DNA of 64,000 bases, from positions 1 to 64,000 of the forward strand of contig WYBC01000018.1 of NCBI GenBank assembly GCA_011526085.1, in the 5' to 3' direction. The stretch comes from Lysobacter sp. (GTDB lineage: Bacteria > Pseudomonadota > Gammaproteobacteria > Xanthomonadales > Xanthomonadaceae). The notes beneath the pieces were generated by a model that ran no database searches, was not told the origin of the DNA, and was given only the letters and a program-made list of their open reading frames with translations. Shown in pieces: positions 16,275-25,402 of the stretch; position 1 is the stretch's first letter, and every line of letters starts with the position of its first letter. A program made the position numbers and the translations under genes.

Positions 16275-18713
16275 ATGACCACCGCGACACCCACCAGAAC
16301 ACCCTGCAGAACCACGAATGCGGCCACGACCGCACCGGCCGCAGGCCCGCAGCGCGATTTCGCGCTGGCGCCGCCGCATGCGGCCATCACCATGACCATC
16401 ACCAAGCGCGACGGCCGCCGCGAGCCGGTCGACGTCGGCAAGATCGTCCGCGCCGTGCAGCGCTGCTGCGATGGCCTGGACGACATCGACCCGATGCGGG
16501 TCGCGCTGAAGACCATCGCCGGCATCTACGACGGCGCGACCACCCGCGAACTGGACGAACTGTCGATCCGTACCGCCGCCGCGTTCACCGCCGACGAGCC
16601 GCAATACGCGCGCCTCGCCGCGCGTCTGCTGTCGGGCTACATCGACAAGGAAGTGGCCGGACAGGGCGTGCATTCGTTCTCGCAGTCGATCGCGCTGGGG
16701 CACGCGCTGGGCCTGATCAACGACCGCGTGCGCGGCGTAGTCGAGATCCACGCGCGCAAATTCAACGATGCGATCGACATCGCCCGCACCCGCCATTTCG
16801 AGTACTTCGGCCTGCGCACGCTCTACGACCGCTACCTGCTGAAGCACCCGCAGCGGCGCACGGTCATCGAGACGCCGCAGCAGTTCTTCATGCGCATCGC
16901 GGTGGCGCTGACCGAAAGCCCGGGCGCGGCGCTGGAGCTGTACGCGCTGATGTCATCGCTGGACTACATTCCCAGCTCGCCGACGCTGTTCAACGCCGGC
17001 ACCTGCCACGAACAGCTGTCGTCGTGCTTCCTGCTCGATTCGCCGAAGGATTCGCTGGCCGACATCTACGCCCGCTACGGCGACGTGGCGCAATTGTCGA
17101 AGTTCTCCGGCGGCATCGGCCAGTCGTATTCGCGGATCCGTTCGCGCGGTGCGCTGATCCGTTCCACCAACGGCCGCAGCAACGGCATCGTGCCGTGGCT
17201 GAAGACCCTCGATGCCTCGGTGGCGGCGGTGAACCAGGGCGGCAAGCGCAAGGGCGCGGCCTGCATCTATCTGGAGACCTGGCACGCGGACATCGAGGAA
17301 TTCCTCGAACTGCGCGAGAACACCGGCGACGAGATGCGCCGCACCCACAACCTCAATCTCGCGAACTGGGTGCCGGACCTGTTCATGCAGCGGGTCGAGA
17401 ACGACGGCGACTGGTCGCTGTTCGATCCGAACACGGTGCCGGAATTCGTCGATCTGTGGGGCGAGGCCTTCGAGCGCGCCTACGCGCAGGCCGAGCAGCA
17501 GGGGCTGGCGGTGCGCACGCTCAAGGCCCGCGACCTCTATGCGCGGATGATGAAAGTGCTGGGCGAAACCGGCAACGGCTGGATGACGTTCAAGGACGCG
17601 TCGAACCGCACCTGCAACCAGGTCGGTCCGGGGCGCACGGTGCATCTGTCGAATCTGTGCACCGAAATCCTGGAAGTCACGTCCGCCGAGGAAACCGCGG
17701 TCTGCAATCTCGGCTCGATCAACCTCGCCCGGCACGTCGCGGTCGACGAACGCGGGGCGCCGCACTTCGATTTCGATAAGCTCGCCGAAACCGTGCGCGT
17801 CGCCGTGCGTCAGCTCGATCGCGTGATCGACCTGAATTTCTATCCGATCGAATCCGCGCGCCGATCGAACCTGCGCTGGCGTCCGGTCGGTCTGGGCGTG
17901 ATGGGCCTGCAGGACGTGTTCTTCCGGCTGCGGCTGTCGTTCGATTCGGCCGAAGCGCTGGCCCTGTCCACGCGCATCGCCGAACGTGTTTATCTGCATG
18001 CGATCGAGACCTCGTGCGAGCTCGCCGAAGAACACGGCGCGCATCCGGCGTTCGTCGAGACCCGCGCCGCCGCCGGGACCCTGCAGTTCGATCTGTGGGA
18101 CGCCGAACCGGCCGAACGCGACGCGTGGGAGGCGCTGAAGCCGCGGATCGCCGCGCACGGCCTGCGCAATTCGCTGCTGATCGCGATCGCGCCGACCGCG
18201 ACCATCGCGTCGATCGCCGGCTGCTACGAATGCATCGAGCCGCAGGTCAGCAATCTGTTCAAGCGCGAAACCCTGTCCGGCGATTTCCTGCAGATCAATC
18301 GCCATCTGGTCGACGAACTCAAACGCCTCGGCCTGTGGACCGAAGCCACGCGCGATGCGATCAAGCTCGCCGAGGGCTCGGTGCAGGGCATCGACGGCAT
18401 CACCGACGTGCTGAAGTCGGTCTATCGCACCGCCTGGGAACTGCCGCAGAAGGCGCTGATCGATCTGGCCGCCGCGCGCGGGCCGTACATCGACCAGTCG
18501 CAGTCGCTCAACCTGTTCATGGAAAGCCCGAACATCGGCCGGCTGTCGTCGATGTACATGTACGCCTGGAAGGCCGGATTGAAGACGACCTACTACCTGC
18601 GCTCGCGTCCGGCGACGCGGATCGCGAAGGCGACGGTGACGCAGGCCTACACGCCCCAGGAAGCGCTGGCCTGTTCGCTCGAAAATCCGGAAGCCTGCGA
18701 GGCCTGCCAGTAA
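16275..18713 (+). CDS. nrdA: Class I ribonucleotide reductase large subunit
   Basis: NrdA reduces ribonucleoside diphosphates to deoxyribonucleotides with NrdB. The 812-residue protein has an N-terminal ATP-cone (about residues 40-130, allosteric activity site) and then the catalytic barrel. Active-site motifs are S-S-C-F-L, L-S-N-L-C-T-E-I (Asn, Cys, Glu) and A-V-C-N-L-G-S-I-N. The C-terminal tail E-A-C-E-A-C-Q carries the redox pair used by thioredoxin. Start ATG is chosen for its GGAGAGG site; the frame is open upstream to 15906 but that runs through the riboswitch. A 480-nt leader carries the riboswitch and the Shine-Dalgarno hairpin. Confidence 0.96.
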   Translation: MTTATPTRTPCRTTNAATTAPAAGPQRDFALAPPHAAITMTITKRDGRREPVDVGKIVRAVQRCCDGLDDIDPMRVALKTIAGIYDGATTRELDELSIRTAAAFTADEPQYARLAARLLSGYIDKEVAGQGVHSFSQSIALGHALGLINDRVRGVVEIHARKFNDAIDIARTRHFEYFGLRTLYDRYLLKHPQRRTVIETPQQFFMRIAVALTESPGAALELYALMSSLDYIPSSPTLFNAGTCHEQLSSCFLLDSPKDSLADIYARYGDVAQLSKFSGGIGQSYSRIRSRGALIRSTNGRSNGIVPWLKTLDASVAAVNQGGKRKGAACIYLETWHADIEEFLELRENTGDEMRRTHNLNLANWVPDLFMQRVENDGDWSLFDPNTVPEFVDLWGEAFERAYAQAEQQGLAVRTLKARDLYARMMKVLGETGNGWMTFKDASNRTCNQVGPGRTVHLSNLCTEILEVTSAEETAVCNLGSINLARHVAVDERGAPHFDFDKLAETVRVAVRQLDRVIDLNFYPIESARRSNLRWRPVGLGVMGLQDVFFRLRLSFDSAEALALSTRIAERVYLHAIETSCELAEEHGAHPAFVETRAAAGTLQFDLWDAEPAERDAWEALKPRIAAHGLRNSLLIAIAPTATIASIAGCYECIEPQVSNLFKRETLSGDFLQINRHLVDELKRLGLWTEATRDAIKLAEGSVQGIDGITDVLKSVYRTAWELPQKALIDLAAARGPYIDQSQSLNLFMESPNIGRLSSMYMYAWKAGLKTTYYLRSRPATRIAKATVTQAYTPQEALACSLENPEACEACQ

Positions 18714-18718
18714 TTCCC

Positions 18719-18789
18719 GTGGGAGCGACGGAAGTCGCGACAGACCGCCGGTACGTCTCCGGTTTCCAATCGCGGCTTCCGCCGCTCCA
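18719..18789. repeat. Palindromic repeat between nrdA and nrdB
   Basis: GTGGGAGCGACGGAAGTCGCG and, 30 bp on, CGCGGCTTCCGCCGCTCC are approximate inverted copies of the GNGGGAGCGAC-type palindrome. It is a REP-type doublet in the intercistronic gap and may stabilise the nrdA 3' end. Confidence 0.65.
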
Positions 18790-18835
18790 GCAGGGAGTGG
18801 GCGGATGTCCGCAGCCACATCTGAGGTATCGAAAC

Positions 18836-19846
18836 ATGACTGTCCAACATCTGCTCGATCCCGGCTTCGCGCTCACCCTGCGGCCGATGCGTTATCCGAT
18901 GTTCTACGAGATGTACCGCGACGCCATCCGCAACACCTGGACGGTGGAGGAGATCGATTTCGGCATCGACCTCAACGATCTCCAGCACAAACTGGCGCCG
19001 GCGGACCGGCATCTGATCGAACGTCTGGTCGCGTTCTTCGCCACCGGCGACAGCATCGTCGCCAACAATCTCGTGCTGAATCTCTATCGCCACATCAACG
19101 CGCCGGAAGCGCGGATGTACCTGTCGCGGCAGCTGTACGAGGAAGCGCTGCACGTGCAGTTCTACCTGACCCTGCTCGACACCTACATTCCCGACCCGGC
19201 GCGGCGCGCGGACGCCTTCGCGGCGGTGGAGAACATCCCGTCGATCCGCGCCAAGGCCGATTTCTGTTTCCGCTGGATGGATTCGGTGCAGTCGCTGGAG
19301 CGGCTGGAGACGCGCGAACAGCGCCGGCAGTTCCTGCTCAACCTGATCTGTTTCGCCTGCTGCATCGAAGGCCTGTTCTTCTTCGCGGCCTTCGCCTACG
19401 TCTGGTTCCTGCGTTCGCGCGGACTGCTGCCGGGGCTGGCGGCAGGCACCAACTGGGTCTTCCGCGACGAATCCGGGCACATGGCGTTCGCGTTCGAAGT
19501 CATCCATACCGCGCGCCGGGAGGACCCGGGCTTGTTCGATGCCGACATGGCGAACGACGTGCGCCGGATGCTGCAGGAGGCGGTCGAGGTCGAAGCCGCG
19601 TTCGCCGACGACGTGCTGTCGCAGGGCGTTAACGGGTTGTCGCCGGGCGAGATGCGGCAGTATCTGCGCTATGTCGCCGACCAGCGCCTTGCCGCGCTGG
19701 GCCTGGCGCCGGAGTCAGGTGCGAAGAATCCGTTTCCCTTCCTCGATCTGCAGGACGTGCAGGAACTGGCGAACTTCTTCGAGCGCCGGGTCTCGGCCTA
19801 TCAGGTCGGCATCAGCGGAGCGGTGGCGTTCGACGATGCGTTCTGA
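18836..19846 (+). CDS. nrdB: Class Ia ribonucleotide reductase small subunit
   Basis: NrdB houses the di-iron/tyrosyl-radical cofactor. The 336-residue protein keeps the metal ligands in family order: Asp in T-G-D-S-I-V, Glu and His in Y-E-E-A-L-H, Glu in C-I-E-G-L, and Glu/His in D-E-S-G-H. It also keeps the radical tyrosine four residues after the first His (H-V-Q-F-Y). It is thus the oxygen-dependent Tyr-radical type, not the radical-less Ic or cobalamin class II. The ATG has TGAGG 9 nt upstream. It lies 122 nt after nrdA across a palindromic repeat and presumably shares riboswitch control. Confidence 0.95.
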   Translation: MTVQHLLDPGFALTLRPMRYPMFYEMYRDAIRNTWTVEEIDFGIDLNDLQHKLAPADRHLIERLVAFFATGDSIVANNLVLNLYRHINAPEARMYLSRQLYEEALHVQFYLTLLDTYIPDPARRADAFAAVENIPSIRAKADFCFRWMDSVQSLERLETREQRRQFLLNLICFACCIEGLFFFAAFAYVWFLRSRGLLPGLAAGTNWVFRDESGHMAFAFEVIHTARREDPGLFDADMANDVRRMLQEAVEVEAAFADDVLSQGVNGLSPGEMRQYLRYVADQRLAALGLAPESGAKNPFPFLDLQDVQELANFFERRVSAYQVGISGAVAFDDAF

Positions 19847-19936
19847 GGCCGGGTCTTCCTGGTTCACGCCCGGTGAGGCGCCTTCGCCTCGTGTCGCCGG
19901 CGCTACACTGTGCGCCATCGGACAGCGGAGCACAGC

Positions 19937-21568
19937 ATGACCCTGCGGATCGCACTCGCCCAATTCGATTTCCCGGTCGGCGCCGTGACCCTGAACGCCG
20001 AGCGGATCGTAGTCATGATCGCCGAGGCGCGCGACGAATACGGCGCCGACATCGTGCTGTTTCCGGAGCTGGCGCTGTCCGGCTATCCGCCCGAAGACCT
20101 GCTGCTGCGCCCGGGGTTCCTGCGCGACTGCGCGGCGGCGATCGAGACGGTCGCCGCCGGCGTCGAGGGCATCGTCGCGGTCGTCGGTTGGCCGCAGGCC
20201 GCGGGCAGCGTCGTCTACAACGCCGCCAGCGTGCTGCGCGACGGCAAGGTCGAACGCACCTACCGCAAGCGCGAGCTGCCGAACTACGCGGTGTTCGACG
20301 AACGCCGCTATTTCGATGTCGACCCGGACCGCGAGGACTGCGTGTTCGAGGTCAAGGGTGTGCCGGTCGGTCTGATCATCTGCGAAGACCTGTGGTTCGC
20401 CGAGCCGATCGCCAGCACCGTGCGCGGCGGCGCGCGGATCGTGCTGGTGCCGAACGCCTCGCCGTTCGAGCGCGACAAGCACGCGCAGCGCGATGCGCTG
20501 CTGGCGGAGCGGGCGCGCGAGACCGGCGCCGCCATCGCCTATCTCAACGTCGTCGGCGGCCAGGATGCGCTCGTGTTCGATGGCGCCTCGGTGGTGGCTG
20601 ACGGCGATGGCAGCGTACATCCCGCGGCGGCCGCGTTCACCGATCAGTGGCTGGTGGTCGATTATCTGGACGAGACGCGCAGCTTCCTGCCGGTGCAATG
20701 GATGGACGAAGGCGACGAAAGCCGCGATGCGCTGGCGTGGCGCGCGATCGTCCGAGGGATCCGCGATTACTGCGGCAAGAACGGATTTCGCAAAACGTGG
20801 CTGGGACTGTCCGGCGGCATCGATTCGTCGATGGTGCTGGCGCTGGCGGTGGATGCGCTGGGCGCGGAGAACGTCACCGCGGTGCGCATGCCGTCGCGCT
20901 ATACCGCGGAACTGTCGAACGATCTTGCCGATGAGCAGTGCCGGGCGCTCGGCGTGAAGATGCTCACCGTGCCGATCGAGAAACCGTTCCAGGGCTATCT
21001 CGATGCGCTGACGGACGCCTTCGCGGGCACGGCGGTGGACGTGACCGAGGAGAACCTGCAGTCGCGCACGCGCGGTGCGCTGCTGATGGCGCTGTCGAAC
21101 AAGCTCGGCGGTCTGTTGCTGACCACCGGCAACAAGAGCGAGTACGCAGTCGGCTACGCCACGATCTACGGCGACATGTGCGGCGGCTACGCGCCGATCA
21201 AGGATCTCTACAAGACCGAAGTGTTCGCGCTCTGTCGCTGGCGCAACACCGTCGGCGGCGCGCCGGTCGTTCCGCCCGCGGTGATCGCGCGCCCGCCGAC
21301 CGCGGAACTGCGCGAGAACCAGAAGGACGAGGATTCGCTGCCCCCGTACGACGTGCTGGACGCGATCCTGCTGCGGCACGTGGACCAGGAACAGTCGCGC
21401 GACGAGATCGTGCGCGCCGGTTTCGATGCCGCCACCGTGGATCGCGTGTTGAAGCTGGTGCGCATCGCCGAATGGAAACGGCATCAGGCCGCGCCGGGGC
21501 CGAAGGTCTCGCGTCGCGCCTTCGGCCGCGAGCGGCGCTATCCGATCACCAACGGTTACGTGGCGTAG
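19937..21568 (+). CDS. nadE: Glutamine-dependent NAD+ synthetase
   Basis: NadE amidates nicotinic acid adenine dinucleotide, the last step of NAD synthesis. The 543-residue protein fuses an N-terminal nitrilase-type glutaminase to an ATP-pyrophosphatase synthetase. The glutaminase triad is E44 in F-P-E-L, Lys in Y-R-K-R-E-L-P-N-Y, and Cys in I-I-C-E-D-L-W. The synthetase has P-loop S-G-G-I-D-S-S near residue 288 and T-T-G-N-K-S-E. GGAG lies 7 nt before the chosen ATG, 9 codons into the open frame. It is the two-domain type that uses glutamine directly. Confidence 0.96.
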   Translation: MTLRIALAQFDFPVGAVTLNAERIVVMIAEARDEYGADIVLFPELALSGYPPEDLLLRPGFLRDCAAAIETVAAGVEGIVAVVGWPQAAGSVVYNAASVLRDGKVERTYRKRELPNYAVFDERRYFDVDPDREDCVFEVKGVPVGLIICEDLWFAEPIASTVRGGARIVLVPNASPFERDKHAQRDALLAERARETGAAIAYLNVVGGQDALVFDGASVVADGDGSVHPAAAAFTDQWLVVDYLDETRSFLPVQWMDEGDESRDALAWRAIVRGIRDYCGKNGFRKTWLGLSGGIDSSMVLALAVDALGAENVTAVRMPSRYTAELSNDLADEQCRALGVKMLTVPIEKPFQGYLDALTDAFAGTAVDVTEENLQSRTRGALLMALSNKLGGLLLTTGNKSEYAVGYATIYGDMCGGYAPIKDLYKTEVFALCRWRNTVGGAPVVPPAVIARPPTAELRENQKDEDSLPPYDVLDAILLRHVDQEQSRDEIVRAGFDAATVDRVLKLVRIAEWKRHQAAPGPKVSRRAFGRERRYPITNGYVA

Positions 21569-21610
21569 GCGGGCCCGCGCCCGTCGTCCGGCCCGCCGTC
21601 GAGCCGCCTC

Positions 21611-22060
21611 ATGCGCTGGCATACCGCCGACTTCGATGCGATGTCCTGGGAAGGCGTGCATGTGCATGGCTTCCGCATCGTCGAGAACGGCGACGGCACC
21701 GCCGAACTGCAGCTCGATCTCGATTTCATCCTCGAATGGCCGGAGAACGTCGGTGCGGGCGATGGCTTCCGGGTCGCACAGGCGATGCTGCAGTTCCATG
21801 AGGTGTCCGGTCTGCGCGTCGCGCTGGATTACGTCGCCTTCAGCGCGGGCATGAGCCCGTTCGCGATCGATCGCATCGAACGCGCGCCGCTGCGGGAGAT
21901 CGCCGACGATGAAGAGGACCGCGGTCCGTGGCGGTGGCGCATCCTCGTCGGCTGGCCGGAAGGGCTGTTCGAATTCGAGGCGTCCGGCTTCAGCCAGTGG
22001 CTGGTGGGCGATGTCGTCGCCCAACGCGTGCCTGCGCTGGCGCCTGCGCAGCGGATGTGA
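21611..22060 (+). CDS. Hypothetical protein (149 aa)
   Basis: I do not recognise this family. The protein is acidic and soluble, rich in Trp (about eight), with no signal peptide or transmembrane segment. It begins M-R-W-H-T-A-D-F-D-A-M-S-W-E-G-V-H-V-H-G and has an alternating hydrophobic pattern suggesting a beta-rich fold. It starts 42 nt after nadE on the same strand and ends at a shared bidirectional terminator, so it is probably cotranscribed with nadE. Codon use matches its neighbours, which supports a real gene. Confidence 0.75.
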   Translation: MRWHTADFDAMSWEGVHVHGFRIVENGDGTAELQLDLDFILEWPENVGAGDGFRVAQAMLQFHEVSGLRVALDYVAFSAGMSPFAIDRIERAPLREIADDEEDRGPWRWRILVGWPEGLFEFEASGFSQWLVGDVVAQRVPALAPAQRM

Positions 22061-22081
22061 ACGTCGCCGCCGCGGGCATGA

Positions 22082-22105
22082 AAAAGCCGCCTCGCGGCGG
22101 CTTTT
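22082..22105. terminator. Bidirectional terminator between the nadE unit and bamD
   Basis: Arms AAAAGCCGCC and GGCGGCTTTT around a 4-nt loop give a T-run on both strands, suiting the convergent genes on either side. Confidence 0.9.
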
Positions 22106-22129
22106 CCTGCACAGCGCGGCGCGCGTGGC

Positions 22130-23020
22130 TCAGTCGTTGTCGACCGCGCCCTTTTCGCTGGCGAACGGATTCAGCTTGCGGAAGTTCGACGGGTAGTCCG
22201 GCCAGTTGCCCGGGTCCGCCAGCCACGGGTGCTGCGGTGCGCGCTGCTGCAACTGGGCGCGGGCGCCGTCGGCGAGGGCGGTGTTGCCCAAACGGGTGTA
22301 GGCCTCGGCCATGACCGCGATGCCGTCGTTGTCGTAGGCGCTGTCGGGGTAGGTGTCGCGCATGTACTCGGCGCGTTCGATCGCGGCCACCCAGGCGGTG
22401 CGGCGCAGGTAGTACATCGCGGTTTCGATTTCGTGGCGGGCGAACAGGTCGCGCAACTGCTTCATGCGCAGGACCGAATCGGCGGCGTAGCGCGAGTTCG
22501 GATACCGGTCGGTGACGATCTTGAAGTCGTTGTAGGCCTGCTGCGGCGTGGCCAGATCGCGGCGGCTGGCGTCGAGGCGCCACACCCGCTGCAGGAACAC
22601 GGTGTCGCGACTGGAATTGACGAGACCGCGCAGATAGTAGAGATAGGCCGCGTGGCGGTGCGTGGGATAGGTGCGCAGGAAGCGGTCGATGGTCGCGATC
22701 GCGTCCTCGTTGGCGCCCATCTTGTACTGCGAATAGGCGGTTTCGATCAGCGCCTGCTCGGTGTACGCGCCGTACGGGTACTGCGCGATCAGCCGCTTGA
22801 AGGTGAGCACGGCGGAGTCGTAATTGCCGTTGCGGATCGAGCGCTGGGCCTTCTGGTACAGCTCGGCGGCCGGTACGCCTTCGTTCTCCTTCTCGTCCTT
22901 GAAGGCGCCCTTGAGCCGGGCGCAGCCGGTGGCGCCGAAGGCGAGGATCAGGATCAGGGACAAGGCCGGCAGCAGGGCGGGGCGCAGGAAAGCGGCGAAC
23001 GAGGGGCGGCGAAGGAGCAT
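22130..23020 (-). CDS. bamD: Outer-membrane assembly lipoprotein BamD
   Basis: BamD is the essential TPR lipoprotein of the BAM complex that inserts beta-barrel proteins into the outer membrane. The 296-residue precursor has a hydrophobic signal with lipobox G-A-T-G-C (acylated Cys33). It then has five TPR-like repeats (Y-x-K-A-x-x-x-x-x-N-G-N-Y, R-L-I-x-x-Y-P) typical of the family. It diverges from rluD across about 100 bp, the order usual in gammaproteobacteria. TATTAT about 30 nt upstream may be its -10. Confidence 0.96.
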   Translation of the reverse strand: MLLRRPSFAAFLRPALLPALSLILILAFGATGCARLKGAFKDEKENEGVPAAELYQKAQRSIRNGNYDSAVLTFKRLIAQYPYGAYTEQALIETAYSQYKMGANEDAIATIDRFLRTYPTHRHAAYLYYLRGLVNSSRDTVFLQRVWRLDASRRDLATPQQAYNDFKIVTDRYPNSRYAADSVLRMKQLRDLFARHEIETAMYYLRRTAWVAAIERAEYMRDTYPDSAYDNDGIAVMAEAYTRLGNTALADGARAQLQQRAPQHPWLADPGNWPDYPSNFRKLNPFASEKGAVDND

Positions 23021-23118
23021 GCGGGCTGCTGCGATACGGATGAGCGGGCGATAATACCAGCCCGGGCGAGCCAGCCCCCTTAACCGCGCGAAACCGCGCC
23101 GCCCCCAGGAGCCCCCGG

Positions 23119-24117
23119 ATGCCGTCCAACGCGTCGCCCCCGTCCTCGCCGGACATCGCCCCGCGCACGGTCACCGTGCCCGATCAGGCCTCCGGGCGCC
23201 GGTTCGATGCGGTGCTGGCCGAGCTGTTCCCGGAATATTCGCGCTCGCGCCTGGCCGAATGGATCAAGTCCGGCGATGCCCTGCTCGACGGCCGCCAGGC
23301 GCGGCCCCGCGACCCCGTGCGCGGCGGCGAGCGCGTGGTGCTGACCGCGGCGCTGGAGATCCAGACCCGTTCCGAGCCCGAGGACATCGCGCTGGACATC
23401 CTGTACGAGGACGCCGATGTCTTCGTGCTGGACAAGCCGGCCGGGCTGGTGGTGCACCCGGGCGCGGGCAATCCCGCGGGCACCCTGGTCAACGCGCTGC
23501 TGCATCGCGACCCCGGGCTGGCGACCCTGCCGCGGGCGGGCATCGTGCATCGCCTGGACAAGGACACGTCCGGGGTGATGGTCGTGGCCCGGACCCTGCC
23601 GGCGCACACGTCGCTGGTCGAGCAGTTGTCGGCGCGCGAGGTGCACCGCCAGTATCTCGCTGTGGTGGTCGGCTCGCTGGTGTCCGGGGGGACGGTGAAT
23701 GCGCCGATCGACCGCCATCCGCGCGATCGCCTGCGCCAGGCGGTGCGCGAAGACGGCCGCGACGCGGTCACCCACTACCGCCTGCGCGAACGGTTCCGCG
23801 CCCACACGCTTCTGGAATGCCGGCTCGAAACCGGTCGCACCCACCAGATCCGCGTGCACATGGCGCACATCAAGCATCCCATCATCGGCGATCCGCTCTA
23901 CGGTGGCCCGCTGAAGCTGCCTAAGGGCGCCACCGACGCCCTGGTCGAATCGCTGCGCGGGTTCAAGCGCCAGGCGCTGCACGCCGAAACCCTCGAATTC
24001 GCCCATCCGATCAGCGGCGAACCGGTCCGCTGCTCCACCTCGATGCCGGCCGACATGCAGGCGCTGGTCGGCACGCTGCGCGAGGACACCCGCGAGGCCG
24101 AGGAGCGCGCGCGGTGA
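23119..24117 (+). CDS. rluD: 23S rRNA pseudouridine synthase RluD
   Basis: RluD makes pseudouridines 1911, 1915 and 1917 of helix 69 in 23S rRNA, needed for ribosome assembly. The 332-residue protein has an N-terminal S4-like RNA-binding domain (about residues 15-80). Its RluA-family catalytic domain has H-R-L-D-K-D-T-S-G (catalytic Asp near residue 149) and the R-T-H-Q-I-R-V-H motif. It is the first of four genes joined by 4-nt overlaps (rluD, pgeF, DUF4166, DCC), which suggests translational coupling. Confidence 0.94.
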   Translation: MPSNASPPSSPDIAPRTVTVPDQASGRRFDAVLAELFPEYSRSRLAEWIKSGDALLDGRQARPRDPVRGGERVVLTAALEIQTRSEPEDIALDILYEDADVFVLDKPAGLVVHPGAGNPAGTLVNALLHRDPGLATLPRAGIVHRLDKDTSGVMVVARTLPAHTSLVEQLSAREVHRQYLAVVVGSLVSGGTVNAPIDRHPRDRLRQAVREDGRDAVTHYRLRERFRAHTLLECRLETGRTHQIRVHMAHIKHPIIGDPLYGGPLKLPKGATDALVESLRGFKRQALHAETLEFAHPISGEPVRCSTSMPADMQALVGTLREDTREAEERAR

Positions 24118-24872
24118 CCAGCGACCCGCGGCTGCACGCCGACTGGCCCGCGCCGGCCGGTGTGCATGCGTTCACCACCCTGCGCCACGGCGCGGGCGTG
24201 TCGCAGGCGCCGTTCGACACCTTCAATCTCGGCAATCGCTACGCCAGCGATGGCGACGACCCGGTTACGGTCGAGCGCAACCGCGAGGCGCTGATCGCGC
24301 TGGCCGGTCTGCCGTCCGCGCCGCACTGGTTGAAGCAGGTGCACGGCGTGGACGTGGTGCGTTGCGATGGTGTTGCAGCCGATGACGAGCCCGTCGCCGA
24401 CGCGGCGGTCACCTCGACGCCCGGCAACGTGCTCGCCATCCTCACCGCCGACTGCCTGCCGGTGGTGTTCGCGTCGGCGGCCGGCGATGAGGTCGGTGCG
24501 GCCCATGCGGGCTGGCGCGGACTGGCAGGCGGCGTGCTCGAAGCCACGGTCGCCGCGATGCGCACGCCGCCCGATCATCTGATCGCCTGGCTCGGCCCCG
24601 CGGCCGGACCGCAGGCCTACGAGATCGGCGAAGAGGTGTTCCGCGCCTTCGTCGATCGCGATGCCGCCGCGGCCGTCGCCTTCGTCGCCACCCGGCCCGG
24701 GCACTGGCGCGTCGATCTGTACGTGCTGGCGCGGCGGCGGCTCGCCCAGGCCGGCGTGACCCGCGTCTTCGGCGGCGGCCTGTGCACCATTTCCGATCCG
24801 CAGCGCTTCTTTTCGCACCGTCGCGATGCCCGCACCGGGCGGATGGCGACGCTCGTCTGGATCGACGGGTGA
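24114..24872 (+). CDS. pgeF: Peptidoglycan editing factor PgeF (laccase-domain protein)
   Basis: Members of this family (YfiH/YlmD) are copper- or zinc-binding proteins. They act on purine nucleosides, and in E. coli PgeF helps keep L-Ser out of murein precursors. The 252-residue protein shows the three metal-ligand regions: Q-V-H-G, T-A-D-C-L-P-V and [11 protein letters not shown] is used as start; it overlaps the rluD stop (GTGA), as in many genomes where the two are paired. Confidence 0.92.
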   Translation: MTSDPRLHADWPAPAGVHAFTTLRHGAGVSQAPFDTFNLGNRYASDGDDPVTVERNREALIALAGLPSAPHWLKQVHGVDVVRCDGVAADDEPVADAAVTSTPGNVLAILTADCLPVVFASAAGDEVGAAHAGWRGLAGGVLEATVAAMRTPPDHLIAWLGPAAGPQAYEIGEEVFRAFVDRDAAAAVAFVATRPGHWRVDLYVLARRRLAQAGVTRVFGGGLCTISDPQRFFSHRRDARTGRMATLVWIDG

Positions 24873-25402
24873 CCGATCCGGTCGCGCCGCCGCTGTTCCG
24901 TCGCGCGCTCGGCGAGGGCTTCGCACGGCTGCCTGCACCGGTCCAGGCGCTGCACGTGGGCCCCGGGCACTGGCAGGGCGAGGCCGAGGTCGAACGCGGC
25001 CGTGGCCTCCTCGCGCGACTGTGCGCACGCGTGACCCGACTGCCGCCAGCGGGTGGCCAGCCCGTCCGCGTGGAGATCCGCTGCGACGTCGACGGCGAGT
25101 ACTGGGTCCGGCGCTATGGTCGCGCGCATGCGATGCCGTCGCGCCTGTGGTTGCGGCGAGGTCGTCTGCGCGAACGTCTGGGCCCGGTCGTGCTGGAGTA
25201 CGCGCTCGCGGCCGATCCGTCCGGTCTGCTGTGGCAGGTGTCCGCGCTGCGCTGCTTCGGATGTCCGCTGCCGGCGCGCTGGTTCGCGGGGGTGGTCGCG
25301 CGGGAATCCGGCGTCGACGGGCGTTATCGTTTCGACGTGCGCGCCGAACTGCCGGGCGTGGGCCTGCTGGTCCACTATCGCGGCTGGCTGGCGGTGCCAT
25401 GA
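24869..25402 (+). CDS. DUF4166-type protein
   Basis: The 177-residue soluble protein is compatible with the DUF4166 family (L-F-R-R-A-L-G, L-P-A-P-V-Q-A-L-H, then a V-E-R-G-R-G segment). The function is unknown. I take GTG as start because it overlaps the pgeF stop in the same GTGA fashion as the gene before, and the upstream extension in this frame overlaps pgeF. The C-terminus overlaps the next gene's ATG (ATGA). The family call is by eye. Confidence 0.75.
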   Translation: MTDPVAPPLFRRALGEGFARLPAPVQALHVGPGHWQGEAEVERGRGLLARLCARVTRLPPAGGQPVRVEIRCDVDGEYWVRRYGRAHAMPSRLWLRRGRLRERLGPVVLEYALAADPSGLLWQVSALRCFGCPLPARWFAGVVARESGVDGRYRFDVRAELPGVGLLVHYRGWLAVP

